Shown here: positions 25,163-34,810 of the stretch, piece by piece
Numbering within the stretch: position 1 is the stretch's first letter
Layout of the letters: each line of letters opens with the position of its first letter
Source of the DNA: Nitrospirae bacterium JdFR-85
GTDB taxonomy: Bacteria > Nitrospirota > Thermodesulfovibrionia > Thermodesulfovibrionales > JdFR-85
Reading direction: 5' to 3'
DNA length: 64,000 nucleotides
Assembly: GCA_002011745.1 (NCBI GenBank)
Contig: MTOU01000012.1
Location: 186,001 to 250,000, forward strand
Notes under the pieces: model-generated
What the model was told of the DNA's origin: nothing
Seen by the model: the letters and a program-made list of their open reading frames with translations, nothing else
The model's database searches: none
Made by a program: the position numbers and the translations under genes

Positions 25163-25219
25163 CTTTAACAAAGTGGGGGGAAGGTAGAAGTTTTTGATTC
25201 TATTTAAACTTTGTAAAAG
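25163..25219 (+). promoter_or_regulatory. Leader stem before the DUF6765 gene
   Basis: CTTTAACAAAGT (25163-25174) and ACTTTGTAAAAG (25208-25219) are inverted 12-base arms with one mismatch and a 33-base loop. The 3' arm ends right before the ribosome site GGGAGGGG of the next gene, so folding could affect translation. Confidence 0.4.
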
Positions 25220-25230
25220 GGAGGGGTAAG

Positions 25231-26292
25231 ATGCAGATTGATATGCATTTCTATGGGGTCTATGCTTTGGCCCGTGCTGCTGGTATTAAAGATGAGACAG
25301 CACGAACCATAGCTTATGCTTCACAATTTGTTGATGACTCAATTGATGATGATGCTGTGGTGTTGTCAGATGAGAAGGCTATACTGCCTACCATGACAAG
25401 TCATAAACCACTGGATTACAAAAACACAATCCCAGGTGATCAATGGAAGGTATGGATTCCCTTTCATTTTCTTCCAGGTAATCAAGGGGAGAGTTTTATT
25501 GAGAGAATGATCTGTAGAAAGAACAGTCAGCCAGCACAAAAGATGATAAAAGATGTTTTGGCCTCTTCAAACAGAGAATACTGGCCTCACCTTATAGGTA
25601 TTGTTACTCATGTTTATGCTGATACTTTTTCACATTTCGGATTTATTGGTTTTGCTCATCCTTGGAATAAAGTAAGACAAGAATCTATTGAGGTTTCAGA
25701 AAAGCATTCTAAGGATATCCTCAGCTATATAAAGACGAAGTTTGAGGAATTTAAAACAAGATTTGTAGGCAATTTTGCTGAAATTGTTCCAGTAGGTCAT
25801 GGTGCAGTTGCAACCTATCCTGACAGACCATATTTAGAATGGAGATTTGAGTATGAAACAGGTGAACACAATGAGAGTGATTCAGAGAGAAACAATTTTG
25901 AAAGCTTCTTTGAAGGATGCGAGTGTCTATATCAATTCTTTTCTGAGTATCTTGAGGTTAGTCCTGAAGATAGAGATCCCAATGGGCCGAGGAGTTGGGA
26001 AGAGATTTCAGATTATATAAAGGAGATTCTAAAAAAAGAGGCACCTAAGAATGAAAGAATAAGGCTATGGAAGGAGAATATTAGAGGGGGTGTATTTTGT
26101 AAAGTAACAGATATAGATAGAGAGATAGAGTATGATGAGGGCCTGTGGCGTCCAAGAAGGATCGAGTATGAGCTTAAAGAAGGACAGAATATTGAGGATT
26201 CAGATGCCTGTCGGTTTATTCGGGCAGCGTGGAGACATAGAGAGTATGTACTCCATGAGCTTCTTCCAAGTGTTGGTTTAATTATATATTAA
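25231..26292 (+). CDS. DUF6765 family protein, paralogue 1
   Basis: The 353-residue product begins MQIDMHFYGVYALARAAGI and contains TIAYASQFVDD, WIPFHFLPG and IVTHVYADTFSHFGFIGFAH. I recognise these as the layout of the uncharacterised DUF6765 family. The His/Asp set (H6, D39-D40, PFHF, HVYADTFSH) resembles the metal-ligand pattern of zinc-dependent phospholipase/nuclease folds; that comparison is inference. No signal peptide. GGGAGGGG precedes the start. A second paralogue follows 32 bases downstream. Confidence 0.7.
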   Translation: MQIDMHFYGVYALARAAGIKDETARTIAYASQFVDDSIDDDAVVLSDEKAILPTMTSHKPLDYKNTIPGDQWKVWIPFHFLPGNQGESFIERMICRKNSQPAQKMIKDVLASSNREYWPHLIGIVTHVYADTFSHFGFIGFAHPWNKVRQESIEVSEKHSKDILSYIKTKFEEFKTRFVGNFAEIVPVGHGAVATYPDRPYLEWRFEYETGEHNESDSERNNFESFFEGCECLYQFFSEYLEVSPEDRDPNGPRSWEEISDYIKEILKKEAPKNERIRLWKENIRGGVFCKVTDIDREIEYDEGLWRPRRIEYELKEGQNIEDSDACRFIRAAWRHREYVLHELLPSVGLIIY

Positions 26293-26324
26293 AACAAATA
26301 TAAAAATATTTTAGGAGGGAACAA

Positions 26325-27335
26325 ATGCAGAAAGACTTTCACTATTATATCATCTATGTAGTGGCCAGACACCTGGGATACAGTGCTCAAGAAAGTTACA
26401 TAATTGCTTATGCTTCTCAATATGTGGATGACAATACAGATAGGTACTATGAAGTAGAAGACAGTTATGGTAGATTTTACATAAAGTTTCCCGAGAAAAT
26501 AGAAGACAATCATAAGAGATTTCATCCCATTATTACACAAGCACTCAGTCTGGATTATAGAGATATAGCAACACAGAGATATGTATATGCACCTTTTCAC
26601 TTCTTGCCAGCTGAAGATGATGAAAAGAATATTTTTACAATAGAAGGTAGGTATAATCCACTTTGTACTGTGAGGGATTGTGAAAACGCGAGAGTGCTTC
26701 TCGGAAAAGCTTTGGATAGCAAGGACCCTTATCGTATCGGTATAGCCCTACATACATATGCTGACACCTGGTCACATGAAAATTTTAGTGCCTTTGAAGA
26801 AAACTGGAATAGTCGTAGAGATTTTTCTATAAAAAAGCTGATGCCCAGCATAGGACATGCTGAATTCACTCATGATCCTGATATAATTTCCAAAGAATGG
26901 ATAGACAATAGATTTGATGAAGAAAGACCACCAATTAGCAACCAGCAAAGGACCCTTGAATGCTTAGAAACTCTATGTAAATTTATAAGACCTGAAAATA
27001 ATTGGGATAGTATAAAGAGAGAGCTTAGATCCCTTGTTGAGGCTCCTGATATGAAGAGTAGAATTAAAATGGTAAAAGAGATGTATAATGAGATCCCTAC
27101 ATATGATGAGAATAGATGGATTCAGGAGGCTTTAAAGTTTGAAAGAGACCCTTCAGAAGCAGTTGAAGGAGATGATAATAGTTCTTCAGATATTATGGGA
27201 GAAGTGAATATAAGATATCCGAGGTTTGTAGAGATTAAATTTAGGGATAATTTTGAGCAGTCTCATTGGTATAGATTTCAGATAGCTGCTAAGAAACATT
27301 TATCGCTTGTAATAAGCATGATTAAGGTTCTGTGA
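26325..27335 (+). CDS. DUF6765 family protein, paralogue 2
   Basis: The 336-residue product aligns by eye with its upstream neighbour: MQKDFHYYIIYVVARHLG, IIAYASQYVDDNTD, YAPFHFLPA and IALHTYADTWSHENFSAF. The retained His and Asp positions argue that both paralogues keep the same chemistry, while sequence between motifs has diverged widely. AGGAGGG precedes the ATG. Same operon as paralogue 1; function unknown. Confidence 0.7.
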   Translation: MQKDFHYYIIYVVARHLGYSAQESYIIAYASQYVDDNTDRYYEVEDSYGRFYIKFPEKIEDNHKRFHPIITQALSLDYRDIATQRYVYAPFHFLPAEDDEKNIFTIEGRYNPLCTVRDCENARVLLGKALDSKDPYRIGIALHTYADTWSHENFSAFEENWNSRRDFSIKKLMPSIGHAEFTHDPDIISKEWIDNRFDEERPPISNQQRTLECLETLCKFIRPENNWDSIKRELRSLVEAPDMKSRIKMVKEMYNEIPTYDENRWIQEALKFERDPSEAVEGDDNSSSDIMGEVNIRYPRFVEIKFRDNFEQSHWYRFQIAAKKHLSLVISMIKVL

Positions 27336-27400
27336 GAAGATAAGAGAAGGTTGTTAAGTTTAGACGGCTAAATTTGCCGAAAATAGCTATTAATTAAAAT

Positions 27401-27429
27401 TTGACAATTGAGGAGATGTTATTTAAAAT
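27401..27429 (+). promoter_or_regulatory. Consensus sigma-70 promoter for the second ArsR gene
   Basis: TTGACA (27401-27406), 17 bases, TAAAAT (27424-27429). The predicted start point, about 27436-27437, falls on the ATG at 27437. An AATAGCTATT palindrome lies just upstream at 27382-27391. Confidence 0.72.
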
Positions 27430-27436
27430 ATATGGC

Positions 27437-27766
27437 ATGGAAGACTTGGATAAAAAAATTTTTGAGCTTCAGGCAGAGATATGTAAAACTCTTACAAATC
27501 CCAAGCGTTTGGAGATAATTCATGCCCTAAAGAACGGGGAGAGGACGGTTACAGAACTTGTAAATATACTTGGTATTCCGAAGGCAAATGTATCACAGCA
27601 TCTGGGAGTGCTCAGAACAAAGGGTATCTTAAAGGCAAGAAGAGAAGGAGTGAATATATACTACAGTATCTCTAATCCAAAGGTGATCCAGGCCTGTTCA
27701 CTCATGAGAGAGGTCCTTATAGAACAGTTCAGGGAGAAGAACTCAATACTCTGCAACCGAAAGTAG
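27437..27766 (+). CDS. ArsR-family transcriptional regulator
   Basis: The 109-residue product starts [31 protein letters not shown] and has the ArsR recognition helix [20 protein letters not shown] and wing [11 protein letters not shown]. Cysteines are at the N-terminal helix (EICKTL), QACSLM and near the end (ILCNRK). A longer frame exists, but its first codon is the TTG of the -35 box; the ATG at 27437 is at the predicted transcript 5' end, so the mRNA is probably leaderless. It converges on uvrB and overlaps it by 24 bases. Its target is not evident; the DUF6765 pair upstream is one option. Confidence 0.83.
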   Translation: MEDLDKKIFELQAEICKTLTNPKRLEIIHALKNGERTVTELVNILGIPKANVSQHLGVLRTKGILKARREGVNIYYSISNPKVIQACSLMREVLIEQFREKNSILCNRK

Positions 27767-29734
27767 TCTTTCTTTCAGTGCTTTGATTCTGTCTCTTAGC
27801 TCTGCAGCTCTTTCAAATTCTAATCTCTCCGCTGCCTGTCTCATCTCCTCTTCAAGGGTTTTTATTGTTTCTTCGTCTGCATCATAGGTTGTTGCAGGCT
27901 CTTCAACTGCTGGAACTGTCCAGTAATCAGCCTCGTAAATAGAACTCAGTATATCCTTGATCTTACTTTTTACAGTCTCAGGAGTGATCCCCATTTTTTC
28001 ATTATATTCCATCTGTATTTTTCTCCTTCTCTCTGTCTCTTCAATTGCCCTTTTCATAGAGCCTGTAATGGTGTCAGCATAAAGAATCACTTCTCCATTA
28101 ATATTCCTTGCAGCCCTTCCGGCTGTCTGTATCAGTGCCCTTTCTGATCTGAGAAAACCCTCCTTGTCCGCATCAAGCACAGCCACAAGGGACACCTCTG
28201 GTAGATCAAGTCCCTCTCTAAGGAGATTTACTCCTATAAGGACATCAAACTTGCCAAGCCTAAGGTCTCTGATAATCTCCACCCTTTCAAGTGTATCTAT
28301 GTCTGAATGGAGGTATCTTGTTTTTATGCCAAGGTCTGAATAATAATCTGTTAAGTCCTCTGCCATCTTTTTTGTAAGAGTAGTTACAAGCACTCTTTCA
28401 CCTCTTGATACCCGTTTCCTAATTTCGCCCAGAAGATCATCCACCTGTGCCTTGGCAGGTTTAACAGTGATCTTAGGATCAACGAGTCCTGTAGGTCTAA
28501 TAATCTGTTCTACCACCTTGCCTCCAGATTTCTCAAGTTCATATGGACCAGGTGTTGCCGAGACATAGATCACCTGATTTATTCTGTGTTCAAATTCTTC
28601 GAATTTTAAAGGACGATTATCAAGGGCAGAAGGCAGTCGGAAACCGTATTCCACAAGTGTCTCCTTTCTTGAACGGTCACCTTCATACATTCCTCTCAGC
28701 TGAGGGACTGTAACATGGGACTCATCTATAATCATCAGATAGTCTTCAGGAAAATAGTCTATCAATGTATATGGTGGTTCCCCAGGTGCGCGTCCACTGA
28801 GATGTCTTGAATAGTTTTCAATACCATGGCAGTATCCAAACTCTCTCAGCATCTCAAGGTCAAATCTTGTTCTCTGTTCAATCCTTTCCGCCTCAAGATA
28901 CTTGCCCTGTTTCAGAAAAAACTGTATCCTCTCTTCAAGTTCTTCTTCTATTGCCTCAATAGCCCTCTCGAGTCTGTTTCTGGGGGTTATCCAGTGGCTA
29001 TTAGGATAGATGGCAATCTTCTGAAGTCTTTGTAGTTTTTCTCCTGTTAATGGATCAAACTCCTGTATCTGGTCTATCTCATCTCCAAAAAACTCTATCC
29101 TGATACCTTTGTCGAGAGAGAACGAGGGATACACCTCGATTATATCTCCTCTCACTCTCATGTTGCCCCTTCTGAAATCCCTTTCTGACCTTTCATATAG
29201 CATCTCTGCAAGCTTTCGCAAGATGGCATTTCTTTCAGTCTTCATACCTTCTTCTACTATCAGATGCATTGCCATGTAGTCATCGGGTGAGCCGATTCCA
29301 TATATACAGGAGACAGAGGCAACAACTATGGTGTCTCTTCTTTCAAGGACAGCCCTTGTGGCAGAGTGTCTCATTCTGTCTATATCGTCATTAATGAGGG
29401 CGTCCTTCTCTATATAGGTATCACTTTCTGGTATGTATGCCTCTGGTTGGTAGTAATCATAGTAACTAACAAAGAACTCCACTGCATTGTCAGGAAACAG
29501 TTCTTTAAATTCTCCATACAGTTGAGCAGCAAGAGTCTTATTATGGGCGATTACAAGGGTTGGTCTATTTATGTTTGCTATAACATTTGCAATAGTGAAG
29601 GTCTTGCCTGAACCTGTTACACCAAGAAGTACCTGGTGTTTTAGTCCCCTTAAGACCCCTTCTGTGAGGGCTTCGATAGCCTTTGGCTGATCACCCTTGG
29701 GAGTAAATTCAGTTCTTAGATAGAATTTATCCAT
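27743..29734 (-). CDS. uvrB: UvrABC system protein B
   Basis: UvrB verifies damage and loads UvrC in nucleotide excision repair. The 663-residue product is full length: Walker [10 protein letters not shown], the beta-hairpin region [22 protein letters not shown], helicase motifs ([63 protein letters not shown]) and the C-terminal UVR motif ([24 protein letters not shown]). It stands alone on the minus strand. Confidence 0.98.
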   Translation of the reverse strand: MDKFYLRTEFTPKGDQPKAIEALTEGVLRGLKHQVLLGVTGSGKTFTIANVIANINRPTLVIAHNKTLAAQLYGEFKELFPDNAVEFFVSYYDYYQPEAYIPESDTYIEKDALINDDIDRMRHSATRAVLERRDTIVVASVSCIYGIGSPDDYMAMHLIVEEGMKTERNAILRKLAEMLYERSERDFRRGNMRVRGDIIEVYPSFSLDKGIRIEFFGDEIDQIQEFDPLTGEKLQRLQKIAIYPNSHWITPRNRLERAIEAIEEELEERIQFFLKQGKYLEAERIEQRTRFDLEMLREFGYCHGIENYSRHLSGRAPGEPPYTLIDYFPEDYLMIIDESHVTVPQLRGMYEGDRSRKETLVEYGFRLPSALDNRPLKFEEFEHRINQVIYVSATPGPYELEKSGGKVVEQIIRPTGLVDPKITVKPAKAQVDDLLGEIRKRVSRGERVLVTTLTKKMAEDLTDYYSDLGIKTRYLHSDIDTLERVEIIRDLRLGKFDVLIGVNLLREGLDLPEVSLVAVLDADKEGFLRSERALIQTAGRAARNINGEVILYADTITGSMKRAIEETERRRKIQMEYNEKMGITPETVKSKIKDILSSIYEADYWTVPAVEEPATTYDADEETIKTLEEEMRQAAERLEFERAAELRDRIKALKERLLSVAEY

Positions 29735-29831
29735 TTATAATGCTGGACCTTACGGGCAAGACTCCCCTGCTAAGCTCCCTTTTTAATCTAAACCACTTGT
29801 TCTCTATGTGTCAATATCAGTAATATTTTTT

Positions 29832-30536
29832 ATGGATCTAAAAATTGGTTGTTGTGGATTTCCTGGATCAAGGAGTAAGTACTATAAAGAGTTCAAGGTT
29901 GTTGAGGTACAACAGACCTTCTACAATCCTCCAGAGCTTTCTACACTGAAGAGGTGGAGACAAGAGGCGCTTGAAGATTTTGAATTTACAGTGAAGGCAT
30001 GGCAGATTATCACCCATCCTTTTAGCAGTCCCACATACAGAAGGCTTAAGAAAAAGATAGGCAATCCAGAGAACTATGGATTCTTCAGACCTACAGAAGA
30101 GGTGATGGAAGCCTGGAAGGTTACATCTGCTGTAGCAGAAGCCTTGAAAGCGAGGATTATACTTTTTCAGACTCCACGGAGTTTTAAGTCTGAGAAAGAG
30201 AATGTCAATAATCTGTGTGAGTTTCTTCAGAAAATAAAAGATGCTGGATTTATTATAGCCTTTGAGCCAAGGGGATGGGATAAGGAGAGTATTCTTAAGG
30301 TGTGTAAAGAGTTTAATCTTGTCCATGTGGTTGATCCCTTTGTTGATGAGCCTCTGTATGGAGATATACTCTACTGGAGACTGCATGGCATAGGTGGTTA
30401 CAGGTATAGATATACTGAGAAAGACCTATTAGAACTTAAGAACAGAGTAGTTAGTATCTCTAAGAAAGGATATATTTTCTTTAACAATATATCAATGCTT
30501 GAGGATGCCAGGAGGTTTAGAGCCTTAATCCTGTGA
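29832..30536 (+). CDS. DUF72 family protein
   Basis: The 234-residue product starts MDLKIGCCGFPGSRSKYYKEFKVVEVQQTFYNPP and continues FEFTVKAWQIITHP, LFQTPRSF, IAFEPRGWD and YWRLHGIGG. These are the conserved strands of the DUF72 TIM-barrel family. The ATG at 29832 is chosen since it begins the canonical N-terminus; the open frame reaches 29808. The biochemical role of DUF72 is not established. It lies between uvrB and purM. Confidence 0.85.
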   Translation: MDLKIGCCGFPGSRSKYYKEFKVVEVQQTFYNPPELSTLKRWRQEALEDFEFTVKAWQIITHPFSSPTYRRLKKKIGNPENYGFFRPTEEVMEAWKVTSAVAEALKARIILFQTPRSFKSEKENVNNLCEFLQKIKDAGFIIAFEPRGWDKESILKVCKEFNLVHVVDPFVDEPLYGDILYWRLHGIGGYRYRYTEKDLLELKNRVVSISKKGYIFFNNISMLEDARRFRALIL

Positions 30537-30610
30537 TTGGCTTCGGTCAAACTTTTTAAAGGGGGCAGGGCTGCTTCAGGTCAATTGCAGGATGGGGTAG
30601 AGAATTCTTG

Positions 30611-30640
30611 TTGACATGTGAGGGGGATGGCTTTTATACT
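30611..30640 (+). promoter_or_regulatory. Sigma-70 promoter for the purM operon
   Basis: TTGACA (30611-30616), 18 bases, TATACT (30635-30640). The expected start point near 30647 leaves only about five bases before the purM ATG at 30652, and no Shine-Dalgarno precedes that ATG. Confidence 0.65.
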
Positions 30641-30651
30641 AACTGAGTATC

Positions 30652-31689
30652 ATGGAGGATGGGTTAACATACAGGGATGCAGGAGTGGACATTGAAGAGG
30701 GTGAAAAGCTTGTAGATGCAATAAAACCCTTTGTAACAAGTACATTTCGTGAAGGTGTTCTCTCAAAGATAGGCCATTTTGGGGCACTTTTTGAGATAGA
30801 TACATCTAAGTATAAGAGCCCTGTTCTTGTAAGCAGTACAGATGGTGTAGGCACAAAACTGAAGATCGCCTTCATGATGGGTAGACATGATACTGTGGGG
30901 ATAGACCTTGTTGCGATGTGTGTGAATGATATCCTTACTCTTGGTGCTGAGCCACTCTTCTTCCTTGACTACTTTGCCACAGGTAAGCTTCAGACAGGGG
31001 TAGCAATGAAGGTTATAAAGGGTATCACAGAGGGATGCAGACAGGCAGGATGTGCATTGATTGGTGGTGAGACAGCAGAGATGCCAGGGTTTTATAGAGA
31101 GGGTGAGTATGACCTATCCGGGTTTGTAGTAGGTATTGTGGAGAAGGATAAGATGGTCAATGGTAGAGATGTGAAAGAAGGGGATGTGATGGTAGGAGTT
31201 GCCTCAAGCGGTCTTCACAGTAATGGCTACTCCTTGGTTAGAAAGGTCTTCTTTGAGATGAACAAATATACCATAGATACATATATCCAAGAACTGGGAA
31301 GGGCCCTTGGTGAGGAACTCCTTGAACCCACCATTATCTATGTTAAAGGTATTAAAAGGATTTTAAGCAATGGTATCTCTATAAAAGCCATGGCACACAT
31401 TACAGGAGGTGGAATGCCTGGAAACATACCAAGGGCAATCCCTAAAGGGTTCAGAGTGATTATTAAACAGGGTTCATGGCCTGAGCATCCCATATTTAAG
31501 ATAATCCAAGAATTGGGTAAAATTTCTGATGAAGAGATGCGGAGGACTTTTAATCTCGGTATAGGATACATAGTTGTGATAGATGAATCAGATGCAGAGA
31601 GGACGTTAAAGTTACTGGAAGAAGAAGGTTATAAAAGTTTTATAGTGGGCAGGGTTGAGAAAGGAGAGGGAGGTGTTATTTATGAGTAG
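30652..31689 (+). CDS. purM: Phosphoribosylformylglycinamidine cyclo-ligase
   Basis: PurM (AIR synthetase) makes aminoimidazole ribonucleotide in purine synthesis. The 345-residue product shows YRDAGVDIEEG at the N-terminus, the signature SSTDGVGTKLKIA, GIDLVAMCVNDILTLGAEPLFFLDYFATG, GGETAEMPGFY and HITGGGMPGNIPR. First gene of a run of five overlapping genes; its last eight bases overlap the M23 peptidase start. The transcript probably has a very short leader. Confidence 0.97.
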   Translation: MEDGLTYRDAGVDIEEGEKLVDAIKPFVTSTFREGVLSKIGHFGALFEIDTSKYKSPVLVSSTDGVGTKLKIAFMMGRHDTVGIDLVAMCVNDILTLGAEPLFFLDYFATGKLQTGVAMKVIKGITEGCRQAGCALIGGETAEMPGFYREGEYDLSGFVVGIVEKDKMVNGRDVKEGDVMVGVASSGLHSNGYSLVRKVFFEMNKYTIDTYIQELGRALGEELLEPTIIYVKGIKRILSNGISIKAMAHITGGGMPGNIPRAIPKGFRVIIKQGSWPEHPIFKIIQELGKISDEEMRRTFNLGIGYIVVIDESDAERTLKLLEEEGYKSFIVGRVEKGEGGVIYE

Positions 31690-32545
31690 ATTGAGGAGAT
31701 TTATAAGATTTATCTTTACACCTCTTACAGTAATGATAATTCCTCATTCAACAAAAAGACCTGTAAGCCTGAGACTTCCTTCAATAGCAGTAATCCTAAC
31801 AATTTTACTATGGACCGGTTTTACTGTATATATTGCATCCGTGGGGATAACAACCAAAGAATACTATGCTCTAAAGAAGCGTCTCGATTTTTACAGAGAT
31901 GAATTCATGGATATTACAGCCACTGTGAAATCCTTAAAACAGGCTGACGCTGAGTTTAAAAGACTATTCTCCTTAAACACAAAAGAGGAGATATTTGAGA
32001 CCTTAGATACCTCGGATACCGGTTCCATAGATGTAGATCTAATTAAGAAACAGATAGAAAAGAGTATGAACAGGATCGGGGAGATCAGGGATTACATAAG
32101 AAAGCAGAGGGATATTTACTTCGCAACTCCTATGGGGTTGCCTGTAGATGCAGGTTATATAAGCTCGGGTTTCGGATGGAGGAAGCATCCTAAGACAGGA
32201 CGGAAGGTCTTCCATTCAGGTGTTGATGTAGCAGCATGGCCAGGCACTCCTGTAAGGGCTACTGCGGATGGAATAGTGAGTTTTGCAGGCTGGAGCGGAG
32301 GTAGTGGAAGACTCGTGGTTATAGAGCATGGTTTTGGCTACAGAACCTGTTATGCCCATAATAAGAAGATTGTAGTAAAGGTGGGGCAGATTGTGAAGAG
32401 GGGAGATATTATAGCCTATGTGGGATCAACAGGTAATACCACAGGTCCTCATGTCCATTACGAGGTCTGGATTGATGGAAAGCCTGTAAACCCAAAGTCA
32501 TATATAGGGAGGAATTATGTTGGGGAAGAAGACAGACAGGGTTGA
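31682..32545 (+). CDS. Membrane-anchored M23 (LytM-type) peptidoglycan endopeptidase
   Basis: The 287-residue product has an N-terminal cytoplasmic stub, one transmembrane helix (AVILTILLWTGFTVYIA), a coiled-coil-like segment, and a C-terminal M23 domain with zinc-ligand motifs HSGVDVAAWPGTPVRA and HVHYEVW. The ATG at 31682, overlapping the purM stop and preceded by GGGAGG, is preferred to the longer frame. It overlaps the bactofilin gene by 29 bases. M23 peptidase-bactofilin pairs are common and act together in cell-wall shaping. Confidence 0.9.
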   Translation: MSRLRRFIRFIFTPLTVMIIPHSTKRPVSLRLPSIAVILTILLWTGFTVYIASVGITTKEYYALKKRLDFYRDEFMDITATVKSLKQADAEFKRLFSLNTKEEIFETLDTSDTGSIDVDLIKKQIEKSMNRIGEIRDYIRKQRDIYFATPMGLPVDAGYISSGFGWRKHPKTGRKVFHSGVDVAAWPGTPVRATADGIVSFAGWSGGSGRLVVIEHGFGYRTCYAHNKKIVVKVGQIVKRGDIIAYVGSTGNTTGPHVHYEVWIDGKPVNPKSYIGRNYVGEEDRQG

Positions 32546-32894
32546 GACCATTATAGGTGTCAACTCAACAATAAAAGGTGAGACAAATGTGAATGGCACC
32601 CTTAGGGTGGATGGAATTTTTGAGGGTAATATTAATGCAGACTGGGTAGTTATAGGAGAGAAGGGGAAGGTAAAAGGCGATATTAAAGCAAAAGGCGTGG
32701 TTATAGGTGGAACGGTTGAAGGTAATATAAATGCGGAGGATGCGATTGAGATAAGGGCAAAGGGTAGGGTGCTGGGAGATGTTCATACAAAAAAGCTCAC
32801 GATTATTGAAGGAGGAATATTCGAGGGCAGGTCATATATGAGTGGTGGAGATAGCACAAAGGTGGTCGAGATACAGAAGAACCAGCAGATGTGA
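32517..32894 (+). CDS. Bactofilin
   Basis: The 125-residue product shows the bactofilin beta-helix: repeated short strands (TIKGETNVNGTLRVDGIFEGNI, VIGEKGKVKGDIKAKGVVIGG, RAKGRVLGDVHTKKL). Bactofilins form filaments without nucleotide that scaffold cell-wall enzymes. The adjoining M23 peptidase is the probable partner. Confidence 0.93.
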   Translation: MLGKKTDRVETIIGVNSTIKGETNVNGTLRVDGIFEGNINADWVVIGEKGKVKGDIKAKGVVIGGTVEGNINAEDAIEIRAKGRVLGDVHTKKLTIIEGGIFEGRSYMSGGDSTKVVEIQKNQQM

Positions 32895-34810
32895 AACCTG
32901 CTCAGAGAATATATCTACAGACTACACCCCTCAGTAAAGCCCTTCAGAGATGGAGAGAATTTCTTAAGGGAATTTCTCTTATTGATGAAGAGCTTATAAA
33001 GGTTACCAATGCACTTGACAGAATAACCTCAAGGCCGGTCTTTGCCAGAATGTCTTCTCCCTTCTTTACAGCCTCTGCGATGGATGGCTTTGCAGTCAGG
33101 TTTCAGGATACCTTTGGTGCCTCAGAGGTCTCACCATTGAGGCTAAAGCTTGGGGAACAGGCTGTGGAGGTTAGTACAGGAGAGCCCCTGCCTAAAGGTT
33201 TTAATGCAGTGATCATGGTTGAGGATACTCATCAAGAGGGAGACTGTATTGTTATACATCAGCCTGTGACACCCTATCAGAATGTGAGGACCGTAGGAGA
33301 GGATATAGTGCAGACAGAGTTAATACTTCCTGAAAGACACAAAATAAGACCAGTGGATATTGCTGCTATGCTTGCAGGAGGAAACAGTGAGGTATGGGTA
33401 CGAAGAAAGCCTTTGGTGAGTATAATACCTACAGGAAGCGAGGTTATAGACCCTTGGGAGAAACCAGAGGTGGGGTCTGTACTTGACTATAACAGTTTTA
33501 TGTTAGGGAACATGATTGTTCAGTGGGGAGGGGTATTCCATAGATTAAGCCCCGTTGCTGATGATATGGTTATTCTCAGAGAGACGATTATGAGGGCTGT
33601 TGAGGACTCAGATGTGGTTGCTGTGATAGCTGGTTCATCTGCGGGTAAGAAAGACCTTACCCCAGATGTGGTGGCAGCACTTGGAGAGATAATTGTACAC
33701 GGGGTCAGTATGAAACCGGGCAAACCGGTGCTTCTCGGAAGGGTAAAAGACAAACCAGTGATTGGGGTACCAGGCTACCCAGTAAGTGCCTATATAGTGT
33801 TTGAGCTATTCTGTAAACCCTTAATCTCTCACCTTCTCGGTCTTCAGCCTGAGGAGCCAGAGACCATAAAGGCAAGGATGTCAAGGCCTGTAACTTCTCC
33901 ACTGGGGCAGACAGAGTTTCTAAGGGTCAAGGTAGGCAGAGTGGATGATAAGTTTATTGCTACACCTGTGGGAAGAGGAGCCGGGGCACTGATGACCATC
34001 CAGAGGGCGGATGGAATTATCCAGATACCAGAGGAGAGCGAGGGGATAGGGAGTGAATCTGAGGTGAATGTGGTATTGCTACGAGGTGTCAGAGAGATAG
34101 ACAACACTGTTGTCTGTATAGGTAGTCATGACAACACCCTTGATCTGCTTGCAAATTACCTGAGAAGGAGATATCCGGCATTCAGTTTGTCATCTGCCCA
34201 TGTGGGCTCAATGGGAGGAATAATGGCTATAAAACGCAGGGAGGCTCATATTGGAGGTACCCATCTGTTTGATGAAGAGACAGAGGAGTATAATATTCCC
34301 TTTATCAAAAGGCTTCTCAAAGATGTGTCTCTAAGACTTATAAACCTCCATTACAGACAACAGGGACTAATTGTCAAAAAAGGGAATCCAAAAGGAATAA
34401 AGGGTATTGAAGACCTCAGAAGAGAGGACGTAGTGTTTGTTAACAGACAGAGGGGTTCAGGCACAAGGCTTTTAACAGACAAAGTGCTAAGGGAGGCAGG
34501 GATATCATCCTCTGAGGTGAATGGGTATGAGAGGGAGGAGTTTACCCACATGGGGGTTGCTTCTAAGGTTGCCTCTGGAGCGGCTGATGTAGGTATGGGG
34601 ATACTCACAGCAGCAAGGGCACTTGATCTTGATTTTATACCTGTAACAAGGGAGCGTTATGACCTCATATTTCCAGAGTACTCTCTAAGATTGGATTCTG
34701 TTAAAGCAGTTCTTGATATAATAACCAATGATAGGGATTTCCGTAAGGCTGTGGAAAGCCTTGGAGGCTATGATACTAATGACATGGGTAAAGTGATGTA
34801 TGAACAATGA
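32891..34810 (+). CDS. Molybdopterin molybdotransferase MoeA fused to a periplasmic-binding-like domain
   Basis: The 639-residue product starts with GTG overlapping the bactofilin stop. Residues 1-400 are MoeA: SPFFTASAMDGFAV, GEDI, IIPTGSEVID, AGSSAGKKD, SMKPGKPVLLGRV and GVPGYPVSA. MoeA inserts molybdate (or tungstate) into the pterin cofactor. Residues about 408-639 form a PBP-like (LysR-substrate or molybdate-binding type) domain (IGSHDNTLDLLANYL, VFVNRQRGSGTRLL, GAADVGMGILTAAR). Such fusions occur in anaerobes and archaea, where the extra domain may bind oxyanion. It points to molybdo- or tungsto-enzymes elsewhere in the genome. Confidence 0.9.
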   Translation: MKPAQRIYLQTTPLSKALQRWREFLKGISLIDEELIKVTNALDRITSRPVFARMSSPFFTASAMDGFAVRFQDTFGASEVSPLRLKLGEQAVEVSTGEPLPKGFNAVIMVEDTHQEGDCIVIHQPVTPYQNVRTVGEDIVQTELILPERHKIRPVDIAAMLAGGNSEVWVRRKPLVSIIPTGSEVIDPWEKPEVGSVLDYNSFMLGNMIVQWGGVFHRLSPVADDMVILRETIMRAVEDSDVVAVIAGSSAGKKDLTPDVVAALGEIIVHGVSMKPGKPVLLGRVKDKPVIGVPGYPVSAYIVFELFCKPLISHLLGLQPEEPETIKARMSRPVTSPLGQTEFLRVKVGRVDDKFIATPVGRGAGALMTIQRADGIIQIPEESEGIGSESEVNVVLLRGVREIDNTVVCIGSHDNTLDLLANYLRRRYPAFSLSSAHVGSMGGIMAIKRREAHIGGTHLFDEETEEYNIPFIKRLLKDVSLRLINLHYRQQGLIVKKGNPKGIKGIEDLRREDVVFVNRQRGSGTRLLTDKVLREAGISSSEVNGYEREEFTHMGVASKVASGAADVGMGILTAARALDLDFIPVTRERYDLIFPEYSLRLDSVKAVLDIITNDRDFRKAVESLGGYDTNDMGKVMYEQ

